A stretch of DNA of 50,759 nucleotides from Thermodesulfobacteriota bacterium (GTDB lineage: Bacteria; Desulfobacterota; DSM-4660; Desulfatiglandales; Desulfatiglandaceae), in assembly GCA_028278625.1 (NCBI GenBank), contig JANQDY010000066.1, positions 1 to 50,759 on the forward strand. Direction: 5' to 3'. The notes under the pieces were generated by a model. The model was not told where the DNA came from. It did not search any database and was given only the letters and a program-made list of their open reading frames with translations. A program made the position numbers and the translations under genes. This document shows positions 42,660 through 50,759 of the stretch, in pieces (position 1 is the stretch's first letter; every line of letters starts with the position of its first letter).

Positions 42660-43349
42660 TTAGATATTGGGTGTTTCCAAAACTGCCCAATCATTTTCCG
42701 GGCGTTGTTCCTGATCCATCAAAACCGCTCGAACCGGCGCCCCTTCTCCCCCCTTTATCTTTACCGGAAAAGAGTACAGGGTGTAACATCCGGCCGGAAC
42801 TTCCTTCAGATTGATGCCTTCTAAGATGGGAATGCCCTTTTCCAGGATTTTGCGGTGTACCACTGATTCACTGCTGCCGTACTTTTCAATGCTGATATAA
42901 TCGATACCCACCAGCCCCGCCCCTTTTTGGAGACACCATTGGGCACCCTTTTCACTCAGGTACACATACTTCTCATCAAAAACGCCCGCATCAATGAGGC
43001 CCTCCGTTGAATTGCGGGTCTTGAAAAGAACCGCCTCGCCAGATCTGATATCCACCCTTTCAAGTTCGGCGGGCTCTATTGAGATCCTGTCTTGCACATG
43101 GATCACATGGGCCGTAAGAATGAATTTTTCCACGGGCAGGCAATCGATGGTTTTCCCATCTTTTACAAAATGCCTGGGCGCATCCAAATGGGTCCCCGCA
43201 TGGGCGCTCATGGTCAGTTTGGAAAGATCGCACGCATCCCCCTTATCAAGGCGCAGCACCATTTTCCGTTCATAGGGAGGATCTCCGGGGTAATCGATGG
43301 ATTCGCCGCCCAAAGAAACCGAGATGTCATAAAGCTTTGGAAAGGCCAA
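42660..43349 (-). CDS. Cyclase/kynurenine formamidase-like metal hydrolase
   Basis: A 229-residue protein of the cyclase family. The metal site HAGTHLDAPRHF is present, preceded by YDISVSLGGESIDYPGDPP and followed by GIDYISIEKYGSSESVVHRKILEKGIPILEGI. Such enzymes hydrolyse amides or cyclic compounds such as N-formylkynurenine and isatin. It begins with TTG at 43349, supported by AAGGAG 7 bases upstream, 3 bases after the photolyase stop. The substrate is unknown. Confidence 0.88.
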   Translation of the reverse strand: MAFPKLYDISVSLGGESIDYPGDPPYERKMVLRLDKGDACDLSKLTMSAHAGTHLDAPRHFVKDGKTIDCLPVEKFILTAHVIHVQDRISIEPAELERVDIRSGEAVLFKTRNSTEGLIDAGVFDEKYVYLSEKGAQWCLQKGAGLVGIDYISIEKYGSSESVVHRKILEKGIPILEGINLKEVPAGCYTLYSFPVKIKGGEGAPVRAVLMDQEQRPENDWAVLETPNI

Positions 43350-43352
43350 AAT

Positions 43353-44837
43353 CTATCTCCTTGAATTGGCATGATATTTTTTAATGTATGTCCCCGTTCG
43401 GATCTTTCGTCCGGTGTTTTTTGAGCTCATGTAACGAACCTTGCCGAAAACAGGCCGTTCCGGCCCCCATGCCCGGTCATAACGACCCAGCACCCAGAAA
43501 ATCCCCGAATAGGAATTGGGGTCTCTTCCGTCCAGCCCATAGCGGTTGTTCAGATGTATCATGATACCCAGCGCATCCCGTGGCGATGCCGACCAGTGAA
43601 GGATCTTTTTTCCCCACAGCATGCGAAGGTAGTTGTGAATGCGCCCTTCCCCCACCAATTGGTTCTGGGCCGCGTTCCAGAGAGGATCGTGGGTTGCGGC
43701 ATTCTCAAAGTCCTCTAGGGAGTAGTCGTACGGGCGCCGGTCCCCGGCGTGGGCCGTAAGCGTGTCCAGTGACCACTTGGGCAGCGATTCAAACCGGTCA
43801 TATTCTTCGCTGTGCCGGCACATGTTGAATCCCAGTTCCCGCCAGACAATGAGCTGGTCCAAAAATGCCTCGGCGTCCGGCCCCATGGACCACCAACCGG
43901 TCCGTTTACCATCGGTCCTTTTTCGGGCACTCATCTCAGGCTGCCAATTCTCTTTTCCGGCAATCTCATGAAACACCTGATGGGCGGAAATATGTCCGAA
44001 ATGAAGGTACGGAGACAAACCGCTGGTCACTGGTAAATCGGGCTGGTTCCGCTCCTCCACATAGCGATGAAATCCCCCGGTGATGAAGCGGTCGAGCATT
44101 TTCAAAGCGCTAACCGAGCCCCCTTCATCAGGCACCGGTCTTACGTGATGATCAATGGCATACCGGTCCAGAATCCTTTCACCGGCCCTGAGGTCGGAAA
44201 CAGATATGGGAGGCCATTTCTTAAGAACATTCCCGGCAAGGGGCGCCGTTGCTTTCAGGGGATTTCCTTTGAGAGCAAAAGCTTTTGGGTGTCGAGCCAA
44301 ATGGGGGAGGAGATTTTTCTGGAGAAACCGCCTGAAGGAATAAGCGGTGGTGAAGATCCGGTCCGTGACGGCCATGGGAAGAATGCCGTTACCGTCCACC
44401 TGTTCCAGGCGCACAACAAGATTCTTGGCCGCGGCCCGAATCATGCGGGGCAGAAAAAAGGCTGGAAAATCATCGGTCACCACCACGCAGGCATCTGCTG
44501 TAAGAGCCGTCAATAATCCTTTGTCCGCATCTTTAAAAGGTTCCAGATACGGATAGTAATGGACGTTGTATTTTTTGAGAACGGATGCATTATCGAGCAT
44601 CCCCGCCATGATGAACCGATGAAACCGATCAGAAGCCCAGGGGTATGAAATCCGAAGGGCCTCCAGAATTACGAGGGGTTTCTTCAGTTCCAGAGCCCAT
44701 TCAACGGCCCGGTCCAGGCTGAAATTCCAGTGAACCCTGCGGGAGGCGGTCATCCAGTATAGAACAAACCTACCATTGTCATTGACCGGGGCGTCGTTGG
44801 CGGCACGAATTCTCAATAGGGGAACGGCGGTTTCCAT
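43353..44837 (-). CDS. Deoxyribodipyrimidine photolyase, class II type
   Basis: A 494-residue photolyase. The N-terminal alpha/beta domain has RFVLYWMTASRRVHWNFSLDRAVEWA and DNASVLKKYNVHYYPYLEPF. The C-terminal FAD domain has LPVTSGLSPYLHFGHISAHQVFHEI, IVWRELGFNMCRHSEEYDRFESLPKW and QLVGEGRIHNYLRMLWGKKILHW, characteristic of class II CPD photolyases. It repairs UV dimers with light. In a strict anaerobe of dark sediments this is mildly surprising. Confidence 0.93.
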   Translation of the reverse strand: METAVPLLRIRAANDAPVNDNGRFVLYWMTASRRVHWNFSLDRAVEWALELKKPLVILEALRISYPWASDRFHRFIMAGMLDNASVLKKYNVHYYPYLEPFKDADKGLLTALTADACVVVTDDFPAFFLPRMIRAAAKNLVVRLEQVDGNGILPMAVTDRIFTTAYSFRRFLQKNLLPHLARHPKAFALKGNPLKATAPLAGNVLKKWPPISVSDLRAGERILDRYAIDHHVRPVPDEGGSVSALKMLDRFITGGFHRYVEERNQPDLPVTSGLSPYLHFGHISAHQVFHEIAGKENWQPEMSARKRTDGKRTGWWSMGPDAEAFLDQLIVWRELGFNMCRHSEEYDRFESLPKWSLDTLTAHAGDRRPYDYSLEDFENAATHDPLWNAAQNQLVGEGRIHNYLRMLWGKKILHWSASPRDALGIMIHLNNRYGLDGRDPNSYSGIFWVLGRYDRAWGPERPVFGKVRYMSSKNTGRKIRTGTYIKKYHANSRR

Positions 44838-44867
44838 GAAATGGCACCGAGAGCAATATCCCTATCA

Positions 44868-45323
44868 CTAGGGCTCGTTGAAATCCATATAATGGGAATC
44901 TGTCAGCCCATCCAGCAACAGGAAAGAGGTCACTTTGACGGCGAAGACGAAAGCACCATCGTCGGTCAGGAAATCCGCCATATGTGGATGGTGCTTCAGC
45001 AGTTGCCGGGTTACCTCGGCTTTCCGATCAGGCGTCTCAATCTCATTAAATGTACCGCCAACGGTGAGGGCCATGGCCTTTGGCCGGTTTTCTCCCTGAT
45101 GCTCCTCACGGGTGTCGATGAGCAGGCTCACATTGGGGTTTTGTTTCAAATTGCCGTACTTGGTCCCTTTTCGGTGCGTGACCATGTAGATTTCACGACA
45201 CTGTCTATCCGTGGCATAAGCCATCAGCGAGCAGTGGGGTTTGTCACCCGCAGAGGTTGCCAGCACGCAGCTGTTTTTGGATTTGACCAGGTTCTTCATT
45301 CGCTCCAGCACATCCGTTGTCAT
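44868..45323 (-). CDS. Pyridoxamine 5'-phosphate oxidase-like FMN-binding protein
   Basis: A 151-residue split-barrel protein. SKNSCVLATSAGDKPHCSLMAYATD and REIYMVTHRKGTKYGNLKQNPNVSLLID are typical of the PNPOx-like flavin-binding family. It lacks the residues that would mark it as true PdxH. A role in flavin, F420 or stress chemistry is possible. It lies 30 bases upstream of the photolyase on the same strand. GGAGG precedes the ATG. Confidence 0.85.
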   Translation of the reverse strand: MTTDVLERMKNLVKSKNSCVLATSAGDKPHCSLMAYATDRQCREIYMVTHRKGTKYGNLKQNPNVSLLIDTREEHQGENRPKAMALTVGGTFNEIETPDRKAEVTRQLLKHHPHMADFLTDDGAFVFAVKVTSFLLLDGLTDSHYMDFNEP

Positions 45324-45411
45324 AACATGGGTTCCTCCGTTCCAAAAACCGATGATTTATCCAAAGAACCATAGAGCGCCCGCGGCATGCTTTTCCGTAA
45401 CTCTCTCATCA

Positions 45412-46470
45412 TTATACCTTCTCGTAGCGGGTAAGGGCCATAACAAAGGCTTCAATATTCTCCCTTTTGGCCGCCGGGTATATGTCCGCCGGTGCCGCTA
45501 CGCTCGTGGCCCCCCGATCCAGACGCTCGCGAACCGCCAGGGCAATGGTTTCCGGGTCACCGCCGGCCAGCAGGTCATCGACGCCGCAACCGGTGAAAAG
45601 GGGCAGGTGATCGGGGGTCTTTTTTCGTGCAAGCGTCGTATCACACCCGCCATCGATCTGAATGCCGTCCGCATCACACGCCAGCAAATGGTCGAGAAAT
45701 GAATCCGTGCCGCCGATCATGGATAGGGCCATGGGACACGGTTTCTTCGAAAAAATGCTTTGAAGGTGCGGCAAAAGCATCCGGCCGAAGACGCTCGGCG
45801 AAACACCGGCAGCGCCACCCTCTTCAACGGTTATGAAATCGATCCCCGAATCCGCGTAAAGGGATTTGAGGGCATTGATGAAATCGCTCAATCCTTTTAG
45901 AATTTTCTCCGCCTCATTCGGCGCTTTAAGCAACATCTTAAAGAGCGCTTCGGGTTCCATTACCTGGCCTGCCAGCGTAAAGGGACCGGGAATGAACGCT
46001 CCCACGGCACCCTCCTTTGGGCAGGTCTCTTTCAATGTTGCGATGGTATTCAGGATGACGGGGATTCGTCCAAGTCTCTCCAATGGCCCCCTGAAAGAGA
46101 GGTCTTCCGACCTGGCAACGGGCCGGTGGGAAACCGTGGGGTAGACGGGGTGCCCCTCAAAGCCTTCATGATAGATTATTCGGGCCCCCAGAACTTCCGC
46201 TTCCACGTTCATGTCAAAAGGGACCACGGTCGATTCAAACCCCAGTTCAAGGCTTATGCGAGCCGCCACGGTCATGGCATCAGCTTCCTTAAACACCTGG
46301 TTAAAAGAGAATCCGCGATCCATAACGGGCAAAATGGGCAGAAACGGCCCCAATTGAAAGGCGGGTCTATGGCCCTTCTGGTGCTTTAACATAAGCTGCA
46401 TCAGCCTGCCGGGTGAAGGGGCTTGCGTTCTTGATTCATTTCCGGAGTGATCTGGAATATCAGGCGCCAT
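45412..46470 (-). CDS. Uroporphyrinogen decarboxylase-family (MtaA-like) methyltransferase
   Basis: A 352-residue UroD-fold protein: GAFIPGPFTLAGQVMEPEALFKMLLKAP, GIDFITVEEGGAAGVSPSVFGRMLLPHL, and DADGIQIDGGCDTTLARKK, as in MtaA/CmuA corrinoid methyltransferases. It lacks the N-terminal ARxP motif of HemE, so heme synthesis is unlikely. It overlaps the preceding DUF1638 gene by 11 bases; this pairing is common in methyl-transfer clusters of deltaproteobacteria. No corrinoid protein is adjacent. The ribosome-binding site is weak. Confidence 0.85.
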   Translation of the reverse strand: MAPDIPDHSGNESRTQAPSPGRLMQLMLKHQKGHRPAFQLGPFLPILPVMDRGFSFNQVFKEADAMTVAARISLELGFESTVVPFDMNVEAEVLGARIIYHEGFEGHPVYPTVSHRPVARSEDLSFRGPLERLGRIPVILNTIATLKETCPKEGAVGAFIPGPFTLAGQVMEPEALFKMLLKAPNEAEKILKGLSDFINALKSLYADSGIDFITVEEGGAAGVSPSVFGRMLLPHLQSIFSKKPCPMALSMIGGTDSFLDHLLACDADGIQIDGGCDTTLARKKTPDHLPLFTGCGVDDLLAGGDPETIALAVRERLDRGATSVAAPADIYPAAKRENIEAFVMALTRYEKV

Positions 46471-47062
46471 TTCGTTTCAAGGCCTTTTGAAGCACGCTTT
46501 TAAGACCGCCCAATCCGATGTCTTTTCTCTCCAGAATGGGAAGGGCCGTCTTTCGGGCGATAGCCGCTATCTTATCCGTGTAGTCATGAAGGTCTCCCAT
46601 GGCATCCAGGAGTATGATCCCATTGAGCATGCTGAACATTTCTTTGATCTCTTCATCCGATCCCGCCCATATTCGTTCCATGAAGTCGATGAAGGCCGGA
46701 TTCAAAAAGAGCATCTTGTGTTCGGGATCCATGTCAAGCAGTTTTCCGCCCCCTCCCAAAAGACAATCGATACAGTTTAAGCCATCAACCTTTATCACAC
46801 CGTGTTTTTTGATAAGGGCCGCCATTTCACCGTCAAAACCAAGACAGACATCTCCATAAACCACGACCGCCCCGCCGGAAGCCTTCGGTATCACTTTATT
46901 CAATGTATTGTCCAATGCCGCATAAAGACGTCCATAATCGCTGTGCAGTCTTCTATTCAGATATTGCACCGTCACGTCGATCTCACCCAGACTGCGCAGC
47001 AGCTCAATCTCGGTCTTCAAAATGCCACATGCTACCAAATGGGGCTTCTTACCGATTTCCAC
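46460..47062 (-). CDS. DUF1638 protein
   Basis: A 200-residue protein of the DUF1638 family: HLVACGILKTEIELL, VQYLNRRLHSDYGRLYAAL, VVVYGDVCLGFDGEMAAL and LNCIDCLLGGGGKLL carry the conserved cysteines. The family is uncharacterised and often next to UroD-like and corrinoid methyltransferase genes, as here. It starts with GTG. Confidence 0.85.
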   Translation of the reverse strand: MEIGKKPHLVACGILKTEIELLRSLGEIDVTVQYLNRRLHSDYGRLYAALDNTLNKVIPKASGGAVVVYGDVCLGFDGEMAALIKKHGVIKVDGLNCIDCLLGGGGKLLDMDPEHKMLFLNPAFIDFMERIWAGSDEEIKEMFSMLNGIILLDAMGDLHDYTDKIAAIARKTALPILERKDIGLGGLKSVLQKALKRNGA

Positions 47063-47284
47063 CCGGAAAATTTCCCTTCTTTAATCGTTCTTTTGCAGTG
47101 AACCGTTTAATAACAGCACAAAATTTTGTTTGATACCACAGAAAAAGCGGATTTTGGAAGAATTATGGTTCCCGATACTCGTGGACGCTTTTTTCTTGAC
47201 GCCATCCTACCAAAGCCTTTACTTTTCCATTACCTGGCATGAAAGGACGCATCTTGTGAACCTCATGGCTTTTTGGAGAACGAA

Positions 47285-47623
47285 ATGGCAGTTGATATTA
47301 CCAAAGAGAATTTTCATCATGAGGTGATCGCATCAAATGTCCCGGTGTTGGCCTATTTTCATCTTCCCAATTGCGCCAAATGCGTTGTTTTCGGATCTTT
47401 TGGTGAGGGGCTGGAAAAAAGGTACAAGGGCAAATTCAAACTGGCGAAATTCAACATTATGCAACATCAGAAACTGGCAAGGGACTTGGGCGCCGCATCA
47501 GCACCCAGCTTCATTGTTCTTAAGGATGGTACCCCCATCGAGGAGTTCTCAGGTGAGCGTCTTAAGAAAGAAATGATTGAAGATTTCTTGGGCAAGCTAA
47601 ACACTACGGAGGAATATTCGTAA
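47285..47623 (+). CDS. Thioredoxin-like protein
   Basis: A 112-residue cytoplasmic protein with thioredoxin fold: ASNVPVLAYFHLPNCAKCVVFGSFGEGLEKRY, cis-Pro region ASAPSFIVLKDGTPIEEFSG. The active site CAKC replaces the usual CGPC and lacks the Trp in front. A frame from TTG 47273 includes GGAG, which serves as ribosome-binding site for the ATG at 47285. It stands alone between two minus-strand groups. Substrate unknown. Confidence 0.85.
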   Translation: MAVDITKENFHHEVIASNVPVLAYFHLPNCAKCVVFGSFGEGLEKRYKGKFKLAKFNIMQHQKLARDLGAASAPSFIVLKDGTPIEEFSGERLKKEMIEDFLGKLNTTEEYS

Positions 47624-47660
47624 CAGGCCTATACCCAACGGATTTGGTTGATTTACGTGA

Positions 47661-48824
47661 TCAGACAGAACCCCGCTTCCAGACATGGGCCATGGGCATT
47701 CTTTTTCCGAATCCACACAGATCGTCCATCCAGAGGTAGAAATTGTCAAAATAGGGAAGGTTCTTGACATGCCATCTGACAACACCGTGGAACCAGGTGT
47801 TCGGTTTGTTGAAAACGCAAACCCGAATGCAATTGGCGCAATCCCCTTTGTTGCGGACCCAAAATTGAAAGCATTTTTCCGGGTTGATATACCATTTATA
47901 GATGCCGTCATTATTGGATAAGGTCGGCCCCTTTGTGCTGGGATCATCCAGGGTGATCGCTTTTCCGGGACATGACTTGGCGCACTTTCCGCAAACTTCA
48001 CACATTCTTCTGACGCCGATCTCAATGGGGTTGTCCGGTACCAAAGGCAGATCCGTGAGGACCTTGCTGATGCGGACCCGCGGGCCGAAACCGGGTGTGA
48101 TCAGGATTCCGTTACGGCCGATTTCCCCAAGCCCCGCATCAATGGCCATGGGGATGCTCAATGCGGTGTCATTTCCACTGGGGATGGCCTGCCAGCCCAA
48201 ATCACGGATAAAGTGGGCCACGGATGAAGCCACATATGCCATCATGGAGTACCCCCTGCCGGTGGCTGCGTTTTCCCCATAGGCAGGCGCCGTTTTCATC
48301 AACGTATAATCCATCTCATGAAGCATCACAACCGCATATTCAAACCCTTCCGGAATATCATCTATGGGCGTGTGATCCAGGGTTCTCGGGTCAAAACGGT
48401 GAGAGTAAATCCAGCGACGATCCAGGCGGCAGACGCCCACTGCGGATGCCCCCATGTATATGGCCGCCCTCTTTATGATCCGCGTCATTTCTTCCGGGTT
48501 CGAGGCATGCCACTTCTCTCCTTTGGGGATGCGATCTCGTTGGGCGATTTCCGACCGGTCAGGGAACCATTCATACAGCCCCTCATTCCCCACAATATTC
48601 CCGAATCCCCACCAGCGCTCCAGATACCAGGATCCCATTGCAAATGCCCAATCCAGATGGGTATAGCCGTCATCCTTCTGAAAGCGCCGCACGCCATAAT
48701 GCTTCTTGCCTATCTCCAGTATTTCGTCACTGGATCTTTCGGAATCCCTGGGCCTGCTGAACATGGTGTTTCGCTGATCAAACCGGCCGACCGCTCCGGT
48801 GCCTATTTTTCGAACCTCATCCAC
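47661..48824 (-). CDS. Reductive dehalogenase-like corrinoid iron-sulfur protein (RdhA family)
   Basis: A 387-residue RdhA homologue. The corrinoid-domain motif SGNDTALSIPMAIDAGLGEIGRNGILITPGFGPRVRISKVLTDLPL matches the RdhA core, and two 4Fe-4S motifs follow (CEVCGKCAKSCP; CFQFW...CANCIRVC). It is shorter than respiratory RdhA (usually 450-550 residues), has no Tat signal, and no RdhB membrane anchor gene is adjacent, so it should be cytoplasmic. The start is GTG 48824; the frame is open to 48899 without another start codon. Activity on organohalides is possible but unproven. Confidence 0.88.
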   Translation of the reverse strand: MDEVRKIGTGAVGRFDQRNTMFSRPRDSERSSDEILEIGKKHYGVRRFQKDDGYTHLDWAFAMGSWYLERWWGFGNIVGNEGLYEWFPDRSEIAQRDRIPKGEKWHASNPEEMTRIIKRAAIYMGASAVGVCRLDRRWIYSHRFDPRTLDHTPIDDIPEGFEYAVVMLHEMDYTLMKTAPAYGENAATGRGYSMMAYVASSVAHFIRDLGWQAIPSGNDTALSIPMAIDAGLGEIGRNGILITPGFGPRVRISKVLTDLPLVPDNPIEIGVRRMCEVCGKCAKSCPGKAITLDDPSTKGPTLSNNDGIYKWYINPEKCFQFWVRNKGDCANCIRVCVFNKPNTWFHGVVRWHVKNLPYFDNFYLWMDDLCGFGKRMPMAHVWKRGSV

Positions 48825-48910
48825 GCAAAAATATCCCCGGCTGTTAGGGTGAAATGCACGAAGAGATGAATCGGGCCAATTGCCCTGTGATTTCCGGCTT
48901 CAAGCTGGTG

Positions 48911-49570
48911 TCAGAAATCCTTCATCATTCCTTTTATCAGATACGGCACTTCAATGCGGCCGGTGGGGCAGAGAATCCGGCTGCTGAAATTCATGGTGTA
49001 ATTCTTCTTAAGGGTCCGGGCAAGTTTCCGGTATTCAGCGGAATCCACGGCCTTTGCGATGTCCACAAAAGACCTTGCCGTGCATTCTGCGAGTATGCGG
49101 GGGCCGGTGCCAATGGAAAGCCGCCATCCGTGGGTCACCGGAGCCCCCAGCTCCTTCATCATGGGAATGGCTTCACGTCGTACGAAATCGTTGTGTTCCG
49201 TCTCCTTGCCGGGAACGATATCGTAATACTGATTGAACTTCCATGCACCGGTCTGAATACGGAAGGGCTGCTCCCGAAACATGCCGGTGGGGATCCATAC
49301 CCTGCTGCCGTAATTGTAGACATATTTCATGAGGCGGGTCGAAAGGATTCGAAACTCCCTGGAGGCCAGCGCCGCCAGAAGGCCGGACCCGTTCTTTACG
49401 GCAGCCACCGCCATGATCCGGGGACCCGCGCCGACCGCCACATAAAAGCCCCCCACCAGCTCCATACCCAGTTTTTCAATACCCGGATTGAACGCTCCGG
49501 ATATGAACGTTGAGTAGTCGTCGAACTCGCCTGAATTAACATCCCAGTACTGTGTAAATAGTATGGTCAT
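48911..49570 (-). CDS. Unknown protein with internal duplication
   Basis: A 219-residue soluble protein that I do not recognise. It has two related halves: GGFYVAVGAGPRIMAVAAV... with YGSRVWIPTG, and GWRLSIGTGPRILAECTA... with FSSRILCPTG. This suggests a duplicated alpha/beta unit, perhaps a dimeric-barrel fold as in NIPSNAP-like proteins. No signal peptide. AGGAG 7 bases before ATG 49570 decides the start. It lies 86 bases upstream of the RdhA-like gene on the same strand and may work with it. Confidence 0.7.
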   Translation of the reverse strand: MTILFTQYWDVNSGEFDDYSTFISGAFNPGIEKLGMELVGGFYVAVGAGPRIMAVAAVKNGSGLLAALASREFRILSTRLMKYVYNYGSRVWIPTGMFREQPFRIQTGAWKFNQYYDIVPGKETEHNDFVRREAIPMMKELGAPVTHGWRLSIGTGPRILAECTARSFVDIAKAVDSAEYRKLARTLKKNYTMNFSSRILCPTGRIEVPYLIKGMMKDF

Positions 49571-49631
49571 GGGTCGTCTCCTCATTTGAAGAACTCTGAA
49601 GGCCTTTTTAAAGGGAGAACAAAGACCCTTT

Positions 49632-50660
49632 TCACATTTTGAAGATGCGTGTCATCAACTCGGCCAGATATTCAGAGTCGTCTTCCTTTTTGGCGGAGTA
49701 CTTGGCCGGCCTCGTCTGCACCCAGAAGAGGTTTTCAGGAAAGGACATGTCATCGTCAAAGACCCATTCCATGTCCTGGGGCATATGGAAATACGATTCC
49801 ACTTCCAGGGCAATGCGGACGATTTCTTCCAGCTCGGGCATCGTGATACATGGCGCCTCCTGTTTTTCAGAAGGAACACTCACCATTCCGATCCCGTCTT
49901 TCTTATACACCACCATCCTTGTTTTTCTGCTGATGGTGGATGACACCACTGATCGGCTCTCTTTGTCAACCAAAAAGCTGTCAGGGGTGATTTCGCCGGA
50001 AACAACGCTTTCCCCAAGGCCCCAGTTTCCTTCGACCACGGTTTTTGTAAGATCCCCGGTGGTGGGCTGAACCGTCAATGTCACGCCGGCGCTCCTGGCG
50101 TTGACCATCTTCAAAACCGCCACGCCGATGGGGGTCTTGCTCATCTCCATCCCTTTTTCGAGCCTGAATGAAATGGCCCTGGTGGTAAAAGCGCTGCCCC
50201 ACACCCGGATGATCTTTTTGACGAGATCTCTCTTCCCCCGAACATTGAGATATGTTTCCATTTGGCCGGGCATGCTGACGGCCCCACTGGACCGTGTTGC
50301 CACCGCCACGTCCTTTTGCCCCACGGTTTCACAGAGTTCATCATAAAAGTCATGAAGTGCATGCTTCATGGCTTCCGGCATGCTCTTGCTTTCGATAATG
50401 CCGCGAATGGTGCGCCCGGCCGCCACCTGCTTTTGAACATCTCCCAGAATATCGCCGGCTTCCGACACATATTCCCTGATTTCATCACCCGCGCCCGTCT
50501 CGTTCATGAAGCGCTCGTAGCCGTCCACGGAAATGGCAAAACCGGGAGGCACCCGCATCCCCATGTGAACCATCTCTCCCAGGTTCGCACACTTCTTACC
50601 CACAAGGTCGTTGTGTTCGCTTCGGAGCTCATTCAGCCTGTAAATCCATTTATGCGCCAT
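49632..50660 (-). CDS. PEP synthase-type ATP-grasp protein (phenylphosphate synthase PpsB-like)
   Basis: A 342-residue protein corresponding only to the N-terminal ATP-binding domain of PEP synthase/PPDK: VGKKCANLGEMVHMGMRVPPGFAIS, VAVATRSSGAVSMPGQMETYLNV, VEGNWGLGESVVSGEITPDSF and the end DMEWVFDDDMSFPENLFWVQTRPAK. The phosphohistidine and PEP/pyruvate domains are absent. Phenylphosphate synthase of phenol-degrading anaerobes splits these parts over separate subunits, with PpsB the ATP part, so a PpsB-like role in phenol activation is plausible. AGGGG stands 8 bases from ATG 50660. Partner subunits would lie upstream, outside the window. Confidence 0.8.
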   Translation of the reverse strand: MAHKWIYRLNELRSEHNDLVGKKCANLGEMVHMGMRVPPGFAISVDGYERFMNETGAGDEIREYVSEAGDILGDVQKQVAAGRTIRGIIESKSMPEAMKHALHDFYDELCETVGQKDVAVATRSSGAVSMPGQMETYLNVRGKRDLVKKIIRVWGSAFTTRAISFRLEKGMEMSKTPIGVAVLKMVNARSAGVTLTVQPTTGDLTKTVVEGNWGLGESVVSGEITPDSFLVDKESRSVVSSTISRKTRMVVYKKDGIGMVSVPSEKQEAPCITMPELEEIVRIALEVESYFHMPQDMEWVFDDDMSFPENLFWVQTRPAKYSAKKEDDSEYLAELMTRIFKM

Positions 50661-50691
50661 CGTGCATTCCCCTCTCTGGCTGTTGGCTGAT

Positions 50692-50725
50692 GGCCCTTGG
50701 CTCTTCCTTGAAGACGCCAAGGGCC
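50692..50725. repeat. Long perfect hairpin upstream of the PpsB-like gene
   Basis: GGCCCTTGGC (50692-50701) and GCCAAGGGCC (50716-50725) pair perfectly, and the loop itself contains TCTTC/GAAGA, giving a 15-base stem with one bulged C. No T-tract follows on either strand. It lies between the PpsB-like gene and whatever lies upstream, so it may process or stabilise a polycistronic mRNA, or be a dispersed repeat. Confidence 0.6.
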
Positions 50726-50759
50726 CATTAGAAAACGGTTCCTATTTATCCAGGATGTA

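Noticed and set aside
47130..47327. A 65-codon plus-strand frame before the thioredoxin-like gene
   Set aside because: It overlaps the thioredoxin start out of frame, and its composition does not look like coding sequence.
50742..50759. Codons Tyr-Ile-Leu-Asp-Lys followed by a stop on the minus strand at the right edge, perhaps the end of an upstream gene
   Set aside because: Five codons are too few to support a gene call.

Overview
The window looks like a chromosome segment of a strictly anaerobic, sulfate-reducer-type deltaproteobacterium (Desulfobacterota). The reasons are a complete Bam-type (class II, tungsten) benzoyl-CoA reductase gene set, Hdr/Mvh/Nuo-like electron-transfer modules, two aldehyde:ferredoxin-oxidoreductase-family genes, a reductive-dehalogenase homologue, and two in-frame TGA codons that sit exactly where selenocysteine would replace a conserved cysteine. 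A Desulfatiglans- or Desulfosarcina-like host would fit, but that is inference. No rRNA, tRNA, insertion sequence, prophage or CRISPR array was seen.

Layout. (1) 1-5399, minus strand: a branched-chain-type (Liv) ABC importer (binding protein, two permeases, two ATPases) followed by an acyl/aryl-CoA ligase cut by the window edge. (2) 5902-7731, plus strand, divergent: a GntR-type regulator fused to a cytoplasmic copy of a Liv-type periplasmic binding domain. A palindrome covers the -35 box of the Liv promoter. (3) 7781-12758, minus: an XRE-cupin regulator, a TRAP transporter (dctP, dctQ, dctM) and a PaaK-type CoA ligase. (4) 13094-24971, minus: TetR regulator, VOC/epimerase-like protein and bamB-C-D-E-F-G-H-I. 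bamF is interrupted by a TGA in the CNWxGY motif and is read here as a selenoprotein. (5) 25455-29637: a PocR-PAS hybrid histidine kinase converging on a VWA/MoxR pair. (6) 29929-33874: a small unknown protein, a DacB-type peptidase, a zinc-ribbon protein, and archease plus RtcB RNA ligase. (7) 33943-39961: a second AOR-family enzyme, a nucleotidyltransferase, a zinc-ribbon/DUF3426 protein, hpt, a PaaI thioesterase and rex. (8) 40012-45323: a DUF1573 protein with an in-frame TGA, RNase HI, an acidic zinc-ribbon protein, a cyclase, a class II photolyase and a PNPOx-like protein. (9) 45412-50660: UroD-family methyltransferase plus DUF1638, a thioredoxin-like protein, an RdhA-like protein without a Tat signal, a duplicated-domain unknown protein, and an ATP-grasp protein resembling the ATP-binding half of PEP synthase (phenylphosphate synthase PpsB-like).

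How it may work together. The left half reads as an aromatic (or other organic) acid module: two importers of different types, each with its own CoA ligase and regulator, feed CoA thioesters to the Bam complex, which reduces the aromatic ring using low-potential electrons from the Hdr/Nuo-like subunits. The PpsB-like gene on the right edge would add phenol activation. The substrates are inferred from gene content only.

Most notable: the GntR-Liv binding protein fusion with its operator candidate, the selenocysteine candidate in BamF with a C-terminal winged-helix-like segment, and a likely periplasmic DUF1573 selenoprotein with a Sec-Gly-Cys motif and a duplicated C-terminal domain.
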